Shown here one piece after another: positions 35,805 to 45,800 of a stretch of 64,000 nucleotides of DNA. The position numbers and the translations under genes were made by a program. Location of the stretch: the NCBI GenBank assembly GCA_003483885.1, contig DMXI01000687.1, forward strand, positions 1-64,000, written 5' to 3'. The stretch is from Microscillaceae bacterium. GTDB taxonomy: Bacteria > Bacteroidota > Bacteroidia > Cytophagales > Microscillaceae. Numbering within the stretch: position 1 is the stretch's first letter; every line of letters starts with the position of its first letter. The notes under the pieces were generated by a model. It saw only the letters and a list, made by a program, of their open reading frames with translations, was not told the origin of the DNA and ran no database searches.

Positions 35805-36371
35805 ATGAAGAAAACCTTAATTATTTGTCCCCTCATTGTATTTTTTGTTGGACTTACCTCTTCTATACAAGCCCAAAGCTTCGAGGAATTTTTGGCTTTA
35901 TTCCCTACTATATAGGCTCCTCAAAAATTTAATACCCAACAGCTCAACAAACTTTGGAATACTCAAAAAGCGATTTCTCATAAATTTGCTGATAAATATT
36001 TCCAGGGAGAAGAATACCTTTATATGAAAAACTATCAAAAGCTAAAAAAAGATGGTTTTACCTGGAAACCAGTAGGTAAAGTAAAAATCAGTAAGAAAAA
36101 TTGGGCTGTATTTTACCTTACTGGGGGCAAAAGTTGGCCCTTTACCACTTTTTGTATCCATACTTACAAAAAAGATGGCAAAATAAAAATGAGCGTGGAA
36201 CAGGGGATTTATTTTGGTAACAACCGATTGTTTAAAGTTCAGGCCAATGTAGCTTTCCAAGATGCCAAAAACTTTGTGGCCCAAGTAGTGTCTAATGGCC
36301 AGGAAGAAAGCAAGAGGGCCTACAAAATAAGTTCGGGCGGATATATCGATGATAAAAACCTAAAAAAATAA
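35805..36371 (+). pseudogene. secreted protein gene interrupted by an in-frame TAG
   Basis: ATG 35805 starts a signal peptide 'MKKTLIICPLIVFFVGLTSS' with cleavage near 'IQAQ'. After 36 codons the frame meets TAG at 35913-35915, yet the same frame stays open to 36371, giving a second part of 151 codons ('APQKFNTQQLNKLWNTQKAI', later 'WAVFYLTGGKSWPFTTFCIH'). No frameshift is needed, so one amber codon alone breaks a ~188-residue exported protein. The internal ATG at 36024 could give a 115-aa product without signal. Sequencing error, recent nonsense mutation or suppression are possible. Family not recognised. Confidence 0.75.
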
Positions 36372-36448
36372 TCATCATTTATCACGGTTTGTGCCCTGCT
36401 TTCACAAACGACTTATAATTCACTCATAATCAACCTTCTATCAGCTAT

Positions 36449-36478
36449 TTTGTTTATAGTCATTGCGTTTTATTTTTG
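36449..36478 (+). promoter_or_regulatory. candidate Bacteroidota sigma-A promoter for the LRR gene
   Basis: TTTG (36449-36452), 18-bp spacer, TATTTTTG (36471-36478), a full match to the -33 TTTG / -7 TAnnTTTG consensus. The LRR ATG lies only 6 bp downstream at 36484, so transcription from it would give a leaderless or nearly leaderless mRNA. Confidence 0.4.
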
Positions 36479-36483
36479 CGTAT

Positions 36484-37812
36484 ATGAACACTCAAGAAAA
36501 GTTTCTACAATTGCTACAATCGCCCGAGGAAGTAAATGTACAATTGGCGCTGGAGATGGCAAAAGGTGTACCCGAAGTAGGTTTAGAAGATATATTGCAG
36601 GGTTACGAAGATTTATACAATTGCTTTTTCAAGAATAAATGGAAACAAACACTGATTGTAAAACAAATTGCAGTTTTAAATGAACCTAGAATTTACGCTG
36701 CCCGAAGCAGCTTAAAGACAATTCGTGGTCCCATTGAAAGGCTCATACACTTGCAAGAGTTAAATCTTAGTTATAATACGTTAGTTGAGTTACCTCAGAG
36801 CCTTGGAAAACTGGAAAGTTTACGAACACTCAATCTGCGTGATAATGAATTGCAGGTTTTACCCCAAAGCTTGGGAAAGCTAACCAACTTACAGTCGCTC
36901 TTCTTGCAAGAAAACCAACTTACCATGTTGCCCAAAAGCTTAGGAGAATTGGTAAATTTGCAAGAATTGTATCTAAATAGAAATCAACTGACTTCGTGGC
37001 CAGAGGGCTTAGAAAAGCTCGTGAATTTGAAAAAACTGTATCTCGCGAACAATCAGCTTACTCAAATCCCTAAAAACGTAGCTAACCTGATCAATTTACA
37101 TACATTATGGATTGATCACAACCTATTGATGGACTGGCCCAAAGGCCTGGAGCAACTCACCAACTTGTCGAATCTATCGCTTCGACATAATCAACTCATT
37201 GCCTTGCCTGAAAATCTTGGAAATCTGACAAAACTCCAGCATTTATGGCTAAATAATAACCAACTTTTTTCGCTACCCATCAGCTTGGGAAAATTAGTAC
37301 AGTTGCGCTACTTATGGCTTCACGATAACCAACTCTCTTCTATACCCCAAAGCTTGGAAAAACTGATTAACCTGGAGTATTTGCATCTAGAGAAAAACGA
37401 ATTAGAAATGCTGCCTGATAGTTTTCAAAAACTTTTGATGCTTAAAGAGCTACACCTGAGCTATAACCGCTTGCACTTGCTTCCCAATAGTTTAGGAACA
37501 TTAAAAAATTTACAACAACTTCACTTGGATAATAATCAATTTGCCTTATTTCCTGAAAGTGTAACAAATCTCGTCAATTTACAGCAGTTAAACCTAGGGC
37601 ATAATCAACTCACATCGTTTCCTGAAAGCATAGGGAATCTTGTCAATTTACAGCAGTTGTCTTTGATACATAATCGAATTACTTCATTGCCTAAAAGTAT
37701 AGAAAACCTTACCAACCTGAAGTTTCTGTCACTCATTGGTAACCCTCTATCTGCGTCAAGCATTGATAAAATCAGGCAAAGTGTACCACATTGTCGGGTG
37801 GTTTTCAAGTGA
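36484..37812 (+). CDS. leucine-rich repeat protein
   Basis: 442 aa from ATG 36484 (an upstream TTG at 36463 less likely). Residues 1-~90 are a helical N-terminal domain; from ~92 about fifteen 23-residue LRRs follow, each like 'LGKLTNLQSLFLQENQLTML', with the plant/bacterial PxxLGxLxNLxxLxLxxN consensus, ending in 'PHCRVVFK'. No signal peptide or sorting tail, so cytosolic. Bacteroidota genomes of this type carry many such genes; role in protein-protein binding inferred. A second LRR gene lies at 62681-64000. Confidence 0.9.
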   Translation: MNTQEKFLQLLQSPEEVNVQLALEMAKGVPEVGLEDILQGYEDLYNCFFKNKWKQTLIVKQIAVLNEPRIYAARSSLKTIRGPIERLIHLQELNLSYNTLVELPQSLGKLESLRTLNLRDNELQVLPQSLGKLTNLQSLFLQENQLTMLPKSLGELVNLQELYLNRNQLTSWPEGLEKLVNLKKLYLANNQLTQIPKNVANLINLHTLWIDHNLLMDWPKGLEQLTNLSNLSLRHNQLIALPENLGNLTKLQHLWLNNNQLFSLPISLGKLVQLRYLWLHDNQLSSIPQSLEKLINLEYLHLEKNELEMLPDSFQKLLMLKELHLSYNRLHLLPNSLGTLKNLQQLHLDNNQFALFPESVTNLVNLQQLNLGHNQLTSFPESIGNLVNLQQLSLIHNRITSLPKSIENLTNLKFLSLIGNPLSASSIDKIRQSVPHCRVVFK

Positions 37813-37822
37813 TGTAATATCC

Positions 37823-37845
37823 TGTACAGGTAATCATAGTGAATT
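37823..37845 (+). repeat. 23-bp intergenic repeat, copy 1
   Basis: The segment ending in TAATCATAGTGAATT recurs at 53280-53302 with two mismatches in 23. Both copies lie downstream of a plus-strand gene, within 15-170 bp of its stop codon. Source unknown; possibly the end of a dispersed element. The rest of 37846-38097 holds no gene; it has a short AGACTC/GAGTCT hairpin near 37882. Confidence 0.4.
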
Positions 37846-38097
37846 AGCAGGCCTTTCTTATAAAATTTTGAAACTTCGTTTAAGACTCCCCGAGTCTAGT
37901 GCGCATTTGCAATGTGTATTTATTTATAGGTGCATTTTTAATGCAGTGTGGGTGCAGACAATACTTCATTTTTAAAATGGAGCGACCTGATCAGCAAAAC
38001 CGCGCTACAAGCGCTTGTAAAAAGGGTACTCATTACAAATAAGCACCAGAAATACACGCACATTTTTTATAAGCCCTGAGTGAATTAGTATAAACTC

Positions 38098-39495
38098 TCA
38101 AAACCGGTAATTTAACACTAGGCTATGGTTCCACATATTTACTCGGTTGATAATGTATCGGGGGTCAGGTCTCGTTGTTCCTAATGGCGCTTTGTAAACC
38201 ACTAAATACTCAAGGCGTATTCCTTTGAGCGGGCCTCCAAAATAATACAGTACCTCTAAATCGGACTGAATGTTGGAAACCAGACCATATTTATTGCTAG
38301 CAGCGTCGTCTAGCAAAGGGCGATGATAGTGTCCATACCCTAGTTTTAATACTAACTTGCGATCATTGTCCCAGTCCCAGGTTTGGATGGCTCCTACTGT
38401 CCAGGCGTGGGTATTGGCCATTCCTTCACTACGTTCCCGACGCTGAAAGGTGAATAAAGGTTCTCTCCCCCACTCTCTTGGAAACAAAAAACGTCCAGCT
38501 TTACCAATGTGATTATAGTTGAGCGAAATGAATAATTTTTTTCTCGGGTTTACTTGCAATCTGGCTCCCCATAAGCTCGAAGAAGGTGTCTGAAAATAAG
38601 CTTGATTCACATCCTTATTCCCTCCATTATTCAATTGATTTTGTTGGATTACTTGCCCCATCAATTTCCAGGGCAATCCTTGTATATCTCCCTTTACATA
38701 TACTTCGCTGTAAAATGTATTAAAAATATTCTCTGCATAATAATTCCACACCTTTGCACCCCATCGTTTAGTGGCATAATCGAGATTTGCTATCCCCAAC
38801 CCCTTACTAGTCAATTGGTTACGATAGCCTGAGGCAGAGCCGTTCAGGTTACGGCCTACCGAATTGATTCCAATAGATTCTGCCATTGTTACAAAGTTAT
38901 CAAAGCTACGAGGCGCTACATGCGATATCCAGCCTAGCTGAAAAGTGGTGTTTTTTAGCAATTGGTTTTTGTACCAAAGTCCTTGCAATAAGGTGGGAAT
39001 CATTCGTCCATCCTGAGGATTCATTAAGGGAGATTTGAGCTTCATACGCCCCAAAGAAACAGCATGTTTTGCCTGGCCATATGTCAAATAAGCCTCTCCT
39101 AACAAGTGAACAGTTCGTTGGTCGGCATCGGTAATGTTGAACAAAGCCCGCTCATAACGTGACCTTCGATCAGTTCCAGCATCTCTTGCCTCTACATTAG
39201 AGACATCTACATTATGAGAAGTGTAGTAAGCAATGCCTAATTGAAAATTTTTGAATCGAGCTGTCTCGTATTTAAGTTTACCTCCTACTGCCAGCGCTGT
39301 CCAGTCTTTCAACATCCCCTCGTTTTGAGTGGTCATAAAAAAAGTCCGAAAATACCCCGATACCTTACCCTGTTTTATTATTTTTTTCTGAGTATCGTTG
39401 GATTTTGGCGTCTGGGTTTGCGCTTTCGCTGTGTTCAATAGGGTAATTATAATCCCTACCCCAAGCAACCAATACTTACTACACCTGACCATCAT
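38098..39495 (-). CDS. OprD-like outer-membrane porin
   Basis: 465 aa. Signal 'WLLGVGIIITLLNTAKAQ' (~9-26). 'GKVSGYFRTFFMTTQNEG', 'WTALAVGGKLKYETARFKN' and 'LGEAYLTYGQAKHAVSLGR' match the OprD/OprF-type 18-strand substrate-specific porin opening; the protein ends in Phe ('NHSLVLNYRF') as outer-membrane barrels do. Downstream of the SulP gene on the same strand with a terminator between. A role in anion or small-acid entry, matching the SulP carrier, is inferred. Confidence 0.8.
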   Translation of the reverse strand: MMVRCSKYWLLGVGIIITLLNTAKAQTQTPKSNDTQKKIIKQGKVSGYFRTFFMTTQNEGMLKDWTALAVGGKLKYETARFKNFQLGIAYYTSHNVDVSNVEARDAGTDRRSRYERALFNITDADQRTVHLLGEAYLTYGQAKHAVSLGRMKLKSPLMNPQDGRMIPTLLQGLWYKNQLLKNTTFQLGWISHVAPRSFDNFVTMAESIGINSVGRNLNGSASGYRNQLTSKGLGIANLDYATKRWGAKVWNYYAENIFNTFYSEVYVKGDIQGLPWKLMGQVIQQNQLNNGGNKDVNQAYFQTPSSSLWGARLQVNPRKKLFISLNYNHIGKAGRFLFPREWGREPLFTFQRRERSEGMANTHAWTVGAIQTWDWDNDRKLVLKLGYGHYHRPLLDDAASNKYGLVSNIQSDLEVLYYFGGPLKGIRLEYLVVYKAPLGTTRPDPRYIINRVNMWNHSLVLNYRF

Positions 39496-39548
39496 TTTAT
39501 TTATTTTATCATCAATTCGTCTTTTCGCTGGTAAAACTGATTCTTTTT

Positions 39549-39589
39549 AAAAAAAGGTTCTTTTTCACAATTTTTTAGGAAAAAGAACC
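39549..39589 (-). terminator. terminator between SulP and porin genes
   Basis: GGTTCTTTTTC (39556-39566) pairs with GAAAAAGAACC (39579-39589); on the minus strand it is followed by a T-run (A-run at 39549-39555). It sits after the SulP stop and before the porin start, so readthrough may be partial. Confidence 0.7.
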
Positions 39590-39618
39590 CATATACCCAT
39601 AATTAATTCGAAGTATAG

Positions 39619-41367
39619 CTATGCTTGAATGAGTGAATGCTCAGAGTTGGTTTGTTGTGCGTAATTGTTGGAGCGATCAATCCAAAGATCATCTTTCTGA
39701 TCAAAATAATCCACTGCAGTTTGCACCTCTAAGAAGAATTTATCTTTACCCAACAAGGCATAAAGCCCGTTTTTGGCCAAATAGTCCCGTACAGGGCCTT
39801 TTATACCAGTAAAATTCAGATCGATTTTTTGATTGATGAGTTCAGCATATAATTCTCTAATCATTTGTACTGCACTGGAATCTATGGTATCAATGCTCTC
39901 AGCATTGATGATAATTAATTGTAGTTTTCCATCCCGTTTTGCTACCTCGGTGCGTATCGTTTGGCGAAAGTGGTTGACATTGGCAAAATAAAGACTGGCA
40001 TCATAGCGCAAAATCAAGATATCTTCTCTCACTACCAATCCTTCAAAACGCTCTACATTACGGTATTCGTGGCTGTTGCGAAAAGCACCCAAAATGGCTA
40101 CGTGTGGTTTGGTAGTTTTATAAACCATGACCAACAACGACAGAATAACTCCAGCTAAAATACCATCGCGAATCCCTACCGTAAGGGTAATCACAAATGT
40201 AGTAGCCAACATCAAAAACTCATCTTTTTTGGTCTTCCAGAGCATTATTGGAAATTTAAAATCTATGAGGCCAAATACCGCAACCATAATAATAGAAGCC
40301 AATACTGCTTTGGGCAAATAATAAAACAAGGGGGTGAGGGCTATCAAAGTCAAGGCTACTACTACTGCACTTACCAATGCCGCTATCCCGGTTTTAGCCC
40401 CTCCCTGATCATTGACTGCTGTCCGGGAAAAACCTCCAGTACCTGGATAAGATTTAAAGAATGAGCCTATCAAATTGGCTGCTCCCAAGGCAATCAATTC
40501 CTGGTTGGCATCTATTTCATAATCTTTGTGACGAGCTTGCACTGCTTTAGCAACCGATATGGCCTCCATAAAAGCAATCAACGACAAGGTAAGCGCAGTA
40601 GGAAACAAAGCCGACATTTTATCAAGATCAAAAGAAGGAAGCGAAGGAGAAGGTAATCCACCAGGCACTTGTTGCACGATTTGCACCCCTACCAAGTCCA
40701 GGCGAAAGAGGTATACAACCAAAATACTCAAAACTACTACCACCAGTGCTGCTGGTATCGCTTTTCGGTATTTCTTTACTAATTTGATCACAATAATACC
40801 ACCCAGGCCAATCGCTAAAGTAGCCCAATGCATTTCCTGGATTTTGAGTAAAGCACTGTATATCAATTGATGCACTTGGTTGCTACGTGGTAGTTCTACT
40901 CCCATCAAATGTTTTAGTTGATTGAGTCCGATAATAAGGGCTGCCGCTGAAGTAAAACCACTAATGACGGGGCGAGATAAAAAGTTGACTAAGAACCCCA
41001 AGCGAAATATGCCAAATAACATTTGCAGAGCTCCCATCATAAAAGCCAACATAATAGCCAGCGTAATGTACTCTTGAGTACCCGAGGTCGCCATTAACGA
41101 TACCCCAGAGGCTACTAACAATGAATCCATAGCTACCGGCCCTACCGCCAACTGACGGGAGGTGCCCAAAAAAGCATAAATAATTTGGGGAACCAAAGCG
41201 GCATATAGGCCATATACTGGTGGTAAACCCGCAATGTAGGCGTAAGCCATTCCTTGAGGAATCAACATAATACCTACGGTTAAACCCGCCGAAATATCAC
41301 CTTTGAGGTAGTCTTTCTTGTACTGAGGTAGCCAAGTAAGTATGGGGAGTAATTTTCTTAAGTGCAT
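39619..41367 (-). CDS. SulP-family anion transporter with STAS domain
   Basis: 582 aa. 'KGDISAGLTVGIMLIPQGMA' (~21-40) and 'YGLYAALVPQIIYAFLGTSR' are the sulfate-transporter signature; ten to fourteen membrane helices to ~415; 'GSFFKSYPGTGGFSRTAVND' is the conserved core loop. C-terminal STAS domain ~435-555 ('ILRYDASLYFANVNHFRQ', 'IIINAESIDTIDSSAVQMIR'). Full family length. Carries sulfate, bicarbonate or another anion; substrate not deducible. Followed by a terminator and an OprD-like porin. Confidence 0.95.
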   Translation of the reverse strand: MHLRKLLPILTWLPQYKKDYLKGDISAGLTVGIMLIPQGMAYAYIAGLPPVYGLYAALVPQIIYAFLGTSRQLAVGPVAMDSLLVASGVSLMATSGTQEYITLAIMLAFMMGALQMLFGIFRLGFLVNFLSRPVISGFTSAAALIIGLNQLKHLMGVELPRSNQVHQLIYSALLKIQEMHWATLAIGLGGIIVIKLVKKYRKAIPAALVVVVLSILVVYLFRLDLVGVQIVQQVPGGLPSPSLPSFDLDKMSALFPTALTLSLIAFMEAISVAKAVQARHKDYEIDANQELIALGAANLIGSFFKSYPGTGGFSRTAVNDQGGAKTGIAALVSAVVVALTLIALTPLFYYLPKAVLASIIMVAVFGLIDFKFPIMLWKTKKDEFLMLATTFVITLTVGIRDGILAGVILSLLVMVYKTTKPHVAILGAFRNSHEYRNVERFEGLVVREDILILRYDASLYFANVNHFRQTIRTEVAKRDGKLQLIIINAESIDTIDSSAVQMIRELYAELINQKIDLNFTGIKGPVRDYLAKNGLYALLGKDKFFLEVQTAVDYFDQKDDLWIDRSNNYAQQTNSEHSLIQA

Positions 41368-41486
41368 GTGATTTCGCTATTCTTGTGAAAGTCTTTTAAA
41401 TATTCACACAAATATATAAACATATATTCATATTAACAAAATAACATATGAATATGACATTAAAGTGCTGATTTACTTAAATATAA

Positions 41487-42629
41487 CTAAGAAATGCCTT
41501 TTTGGGAGGTTTCGCGGTACTCAGAAGGGTCTACCTTGAACGCTTTTTCAAACGATTTTTGGAAGTTTTTCAAAGAATTGAATCCTGCACTGAAGCCAAT
41601 ATTGGTTACTGGCACATGGTTTTTTGAAGCGTCAGCCAATAACTGCTTGGCAAATTCTACTCGATATTGGTCAATAAAATCATCGAAATGGTGGTCAAAA
41701 TGCTCGTTTAACAATTGCTCTAGGAGTTTGGGAGTTACTTCTAGTTTTTCGGCAAATTGTTGCAAGGTTAGCTGGCTATCTACGTAAGGTTTTTCTTCTT
41801 CCATCAACATCAACAATTGTGCTTTGAATTCATCAGCCTCCCCTTCTGCCAAATAAGCTCTTAAGATAGGCTCAAACTCCATTTTGTTGTCTACTTGTAT
41901 CGAGGTGGCATCATCACCTAACAACAATCGAAACATATTGGGTTGTATATAAGCCTGATAAGCCATCCCATAACTAATGATGGAAATCATGACAAAATTA
42001 ACTACTGGTGGCAAAATAAAACTCAACCCTCCACTATTTAGTAGTAGTAGTTTGGTATCTATAATCAATATAATTTCAAAAAATTGTACAGCACCCAATA
42101 CCCAAATAAACCAGTTAAGTCTGATTCCTTTGACCTCATTGTAAGTAGTTTGCACTTTTACATGATAATGATTAATTACCTGAAAGCTCAGATATACATA
42201 AATAGATACACTTGCCAACTGCAAAAGCCCGAATACAATGGCAGATGAGGTACTAATCTTAAATATAGTAGTGAAGCCCAAATCAATGCCACTATCCAAC
42301 AATAAGCGGAGCAGTAAAAAGATAAGGAACGGCGAAAAATGTAGTAAAAACTTAGGCGATAATACCGTACGATTGAGCGTAATCTCACGAGCATACCCGT
42401 ATAACAAAGGTCCCAATAAAAAGAACGATTCAAAGGATACTTCGCCAAATAAATAGGGGGTTTTTTTGGTAGGATCATGACTTAGAGCCATTACAAGTTG
42501 GCTTGCCAGGGTAATGGCAAAAATCCCCAGATAAAGATTGCCCATGCGATTTTGCTTTTTGGTAAACAAAATCACTGCAATCATAAATCCTTGGACAGCG
42601 CCAAAAATAAGTAATATGGTTTCAAGCAT
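41487..42629 (-). CDS. membrane-anchored AraC-family regulator
   Basis: 380 aa from ATG 42629 (a TTG 36 bp earlier would add 12 residues). Seven-ish N-terminal membrane helices (1-~240), starting 'MLETILLIFGAVQGFMIAV', then a cytosolic linker and AraC HTH ~275-380: 'LTLQQFAEKLEVTPKLLEQL' as first HTH and 'VTNIGFSAGFNSLKNFQKSF' as second, with 'FKVDPSEYR' closing. This architecture is common in Bacteroidota, thought to sense a membrane or external signal directly. Divergent from TamB, upstream of SulP but separated by 119 bp; control of SulP is possible. Confidence 0.9.
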   Translation of the reverse strand: MLETILLIFGAVQGFMIAVILFTKKQNRMGNLYLGIFAITLASQLVMALSHDPTKKTPYLFGEVSFESFFLLGPLLYGYAREITLNRTVLSPKFLLHFSPFLIFLLLRLLLDSGIDLGFTTIFKISTSSAIVFGLLQLASVSIYVYLSFQVINHYHVKVQTTYNEVKGIRLNWFIWVLGAVQFFEIILIIDTKLLLLNSGGLSFILPPVVNFVMISIISYGMAYQAYIQPNMFRLLLGDDATSIQVDNKMEFEPILRAYLAEGEADEFKAQLLMLMEEEKPYVDSQLTLQQFAEKLEVTPKLLEQLLNEHFDHHFDDFIDQYRVEFAKQLLADASKNHVPVTNIGFSAGFNSLKNFQKSFEKAFKVDPSEYRETSQKGIS

Positions 42630-42843
42630 GATAATACCCTGATAAACGATTGAATAGGCATTCAAATTAATGATTTTTTTGAATTATTAGGGTTTCCTGG
42701 CCAGCAAATTTAAAATAACCCTCCACCACTCATTACAAAAGCACATTCAAAACACTTATATTCAAGAAGGTTCTTACAAATTTTTAACTCTTGATTAGGT
42801 TGTTTTCGAGTAGTATTTGCCTTATTTTTAGCGACTTAAAGTA

Positions 42844-45800
42844 ATGTCTATTGTACGCAAAATATTGAAAGGTCTTTTTAAATTCTCTGTCTTCCTTTTG
42901 GCAGGGTTGATCTTGCTTTTTGCAATTGCGTGGGGAGCCGTACAAATTCCCTCTACCCAAAAATACCTCGTAGACCAAGCCACCAAATACCTACAAGACC
43001 GTTTACAAACCAAGGTTACCATTCAGCGGGTAAATATTGAGTTTTTTAGAACAGTGGTTCTCGAGGATATTTATGTACCCGACAAAAATGCCGATACACT
43101 TTTATACGCCAAAAAGTTTCGGGTACAGTTGAGTAACTTTTCCCTATTACATAAGCAAGTAACCACTCACAAGCTAGGTCTCGAAAAAGCACGTATACAC
43201 CTCCATAGAGCTGCCAATGCCACCAAGTTTAACTACGATTTTTTATTGGATGCATTTGCCAGCAAAGATTCTGTCAAAAAAACACCCACTGAAGAAACAC
43301 CTTCGGCTTCCTGGCAGGTAAACCTACATAAAATTCATTTCAAAAATGTACAACTCCAGTGGCTGGACGACCGGGAAAAACTTTACCTGCAAACCAATGT
43401 GGGCGAATTTAAATCATCTTTTGAAACGCTGGGCCTCGAAGATAAACATCCAATCATTGATGAATTGATGTTTGACAAGCTTCGTTTGTCTTTCCGGCAA
43501 GCCACTCATCAGCAAAAAGAAACGCCTGAACAAGAAGCCGAAAGCAAGCAAACCGAACTGGAGGCAGCCCCTCAAAAAAACGCAAAAATAACTGACAAGC
43601 CTGCTAAAAAAGCCTTGAATCCCAGTGGTTATAGCCTTACGCTCAAATCGTTGATCTTCAAGAATTGTAACTTGCGCTATGACAACGATGCCTCCAACCC
43701 TGCCCCTACCCGTCTTGATTATAATCATCTGTTGGTGACCAATTTGAGCACTCGTATGAAAGACATAAAAGTAGGTGCCAACGATTTTACTTTTGACATT
43801 GAACAACTCTCCTTTGCCGAAAAAAGTGGGTTTGGGTTACGCCAATTCGCTGTCAAAATGCAAATACATTACCCCCAGGTTTTCATCAATACGGGCACTA
43901 TTCAAACCAATCACTCTATGCTGCACCACGGTTTCAAACTAAATGTACCTTCGGTAGAAGCCATTGATTCTTCCCTCAAGAGTGCTTTCTTTCATATCGA
44001 TTTTGAAAATGATTCCTTGGCCATTCGTGATTTGACCTATTTTACTGGGGGCATTTCACCCAAACTCCAGCAACAAACCATTAAGTTTGAAGGCTCTATC
44101 AATGTACAAAAAAACAAACTCCATCTGGAACACTTTCAGGCGGCAGCCAATCAAAACAATCTCTTACATACTTCTTTGATTGTCAAAAACTTTACTGACT
44201 ATCCCAAAGCATTTTATGACCTTGACCTCCATCAACTTAAGGCTCAGCCAGCTTTTGTACAGAGTTTGTTGCCTCGCCCACTCCCTCCTGAGGCATTGCT
44301 TACCAACCAAATAACTACCAGTGCTGCCGTGAAGGGATACCTCAAAGACCTGGAAGGGAAATGGACATTAGAATCCTCTATTGGCAATCTGGAAAGTGAG
44401 TTTAACCTACAAACCAATGCGAAGTTTGATGATAATAAAATCAAGGGCACGCTCAAAGCTCGCGGGGTACAATTGGGGTTAATCACCCATACTGAAGAAG
44501 TGGGTGCTTTGAATTTTGAGGCTTTTGTAGACGCTCAGCAAAACCCACAAAAGGTACAGGTAGATAGCCTACAATTACTGGTAAATGCTCTAGAGTATAA
44601 GAAATACACTTATCAGGGACTCCGAGTCAATAGCAAATTCATCAACAATATTCTAGAGAATACAATCTTCTATAAAGATGCTCAAGCCAATGTAGAGTTC
44701 CAGAATGTGGTAGATTTGACCGAAGAGAAGCCCCGTGTTTTTCTACGAGGGAATGTATACAATCTTCACTTGAGGGCAATGAACCTATTTGAAGATTCTT
44801 TGAATGTAAGGGCACAAATTGAAAGCGAAATTCAGGGGTTTGATGTGGATAGTATACTAGGATACATGCATGTAAATGATGCCTTGGTGGAATATCACAA
44901 CAAAAAACTCAAGCTCGATTCTTTGCATCTGGATATCAACGAACAAAAGAATGCCCGCCATATTATCCTTAAGTCTGATTTTTTGAATGCCACCATCAAA
45001 GGGCAGTTCAATGTCAGGGAATTACCCCTGGCTTTCAATGGTTTTATACAAAACTATTACTCCAATTTCCCCATAGATTCGGTAAAACTACAGCATACCC
45101 AAAACTTAGTAATAGATGCTACCTTAAGAAAAAATCCACAACTCTTGTATGAGTTTGTGCCTACACTCAAAGTAGCTGAAAACGTAAAACTATTCGCCAA
45201 ATTTACCCCAGACAAAAAGCTACTCATTACTCAGCTAAATGCCCCATTGATAAGCTATGATGGGGAAAAAATACAAAACTTTTACCTCAATGTACGGAGC
45301 ACTCCTACGGCACTCCGGGCATTTGTCACCTGTACCCGGATAGATACCAAACAAAACATCGACATTAAAACTCCCACCATTCGTTTTGGCCTCAGAAAAG
45401 ACAAAGCTTCTTTCAACATCAAGCTCAACTCGGACAGCTTGAGGTCCGAAATCAAGCTTTTTGGTAACATTACCGCTCAAAAAGACACCTTTAACCTTAA
45501 GTTTAGAAACTCTTATATAAGCATAGATCGCCAGGAATGGGAATTTAGAAATGGCTGCAATGTAAGCTTTAACCTGGCCAATAAATACCTGTATATAGAT
45601 AGCATTGCCTTATCGCAACAATCACAAAAGTTCATCTTGCGAAGCCACGTCAATCGCGCTAAAAAGGTTATTCAACAATTCGATATTGTCAAATTCAATA
45701 TTGCAACCATCCCAGAAATATTTGGCCTTACCGATTACAAACTGGGTGGCATTATTAACGGAAACCTGGCCGTAACCAATGCTTTTGACATTGAGCGTAT

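Noticed and set aside
35675..35932. 85-codon frame upstream of the broken secreted-protein gene
   Set aside because: Overlaps the signal-peptide frame at 35805 in another phase and has no recognisable sequence.
43414..43806. 130-codon minus-strand frame inside tamB
   Set aside because: Lies wholly within the tamB coding region on the other strand; no independent support.
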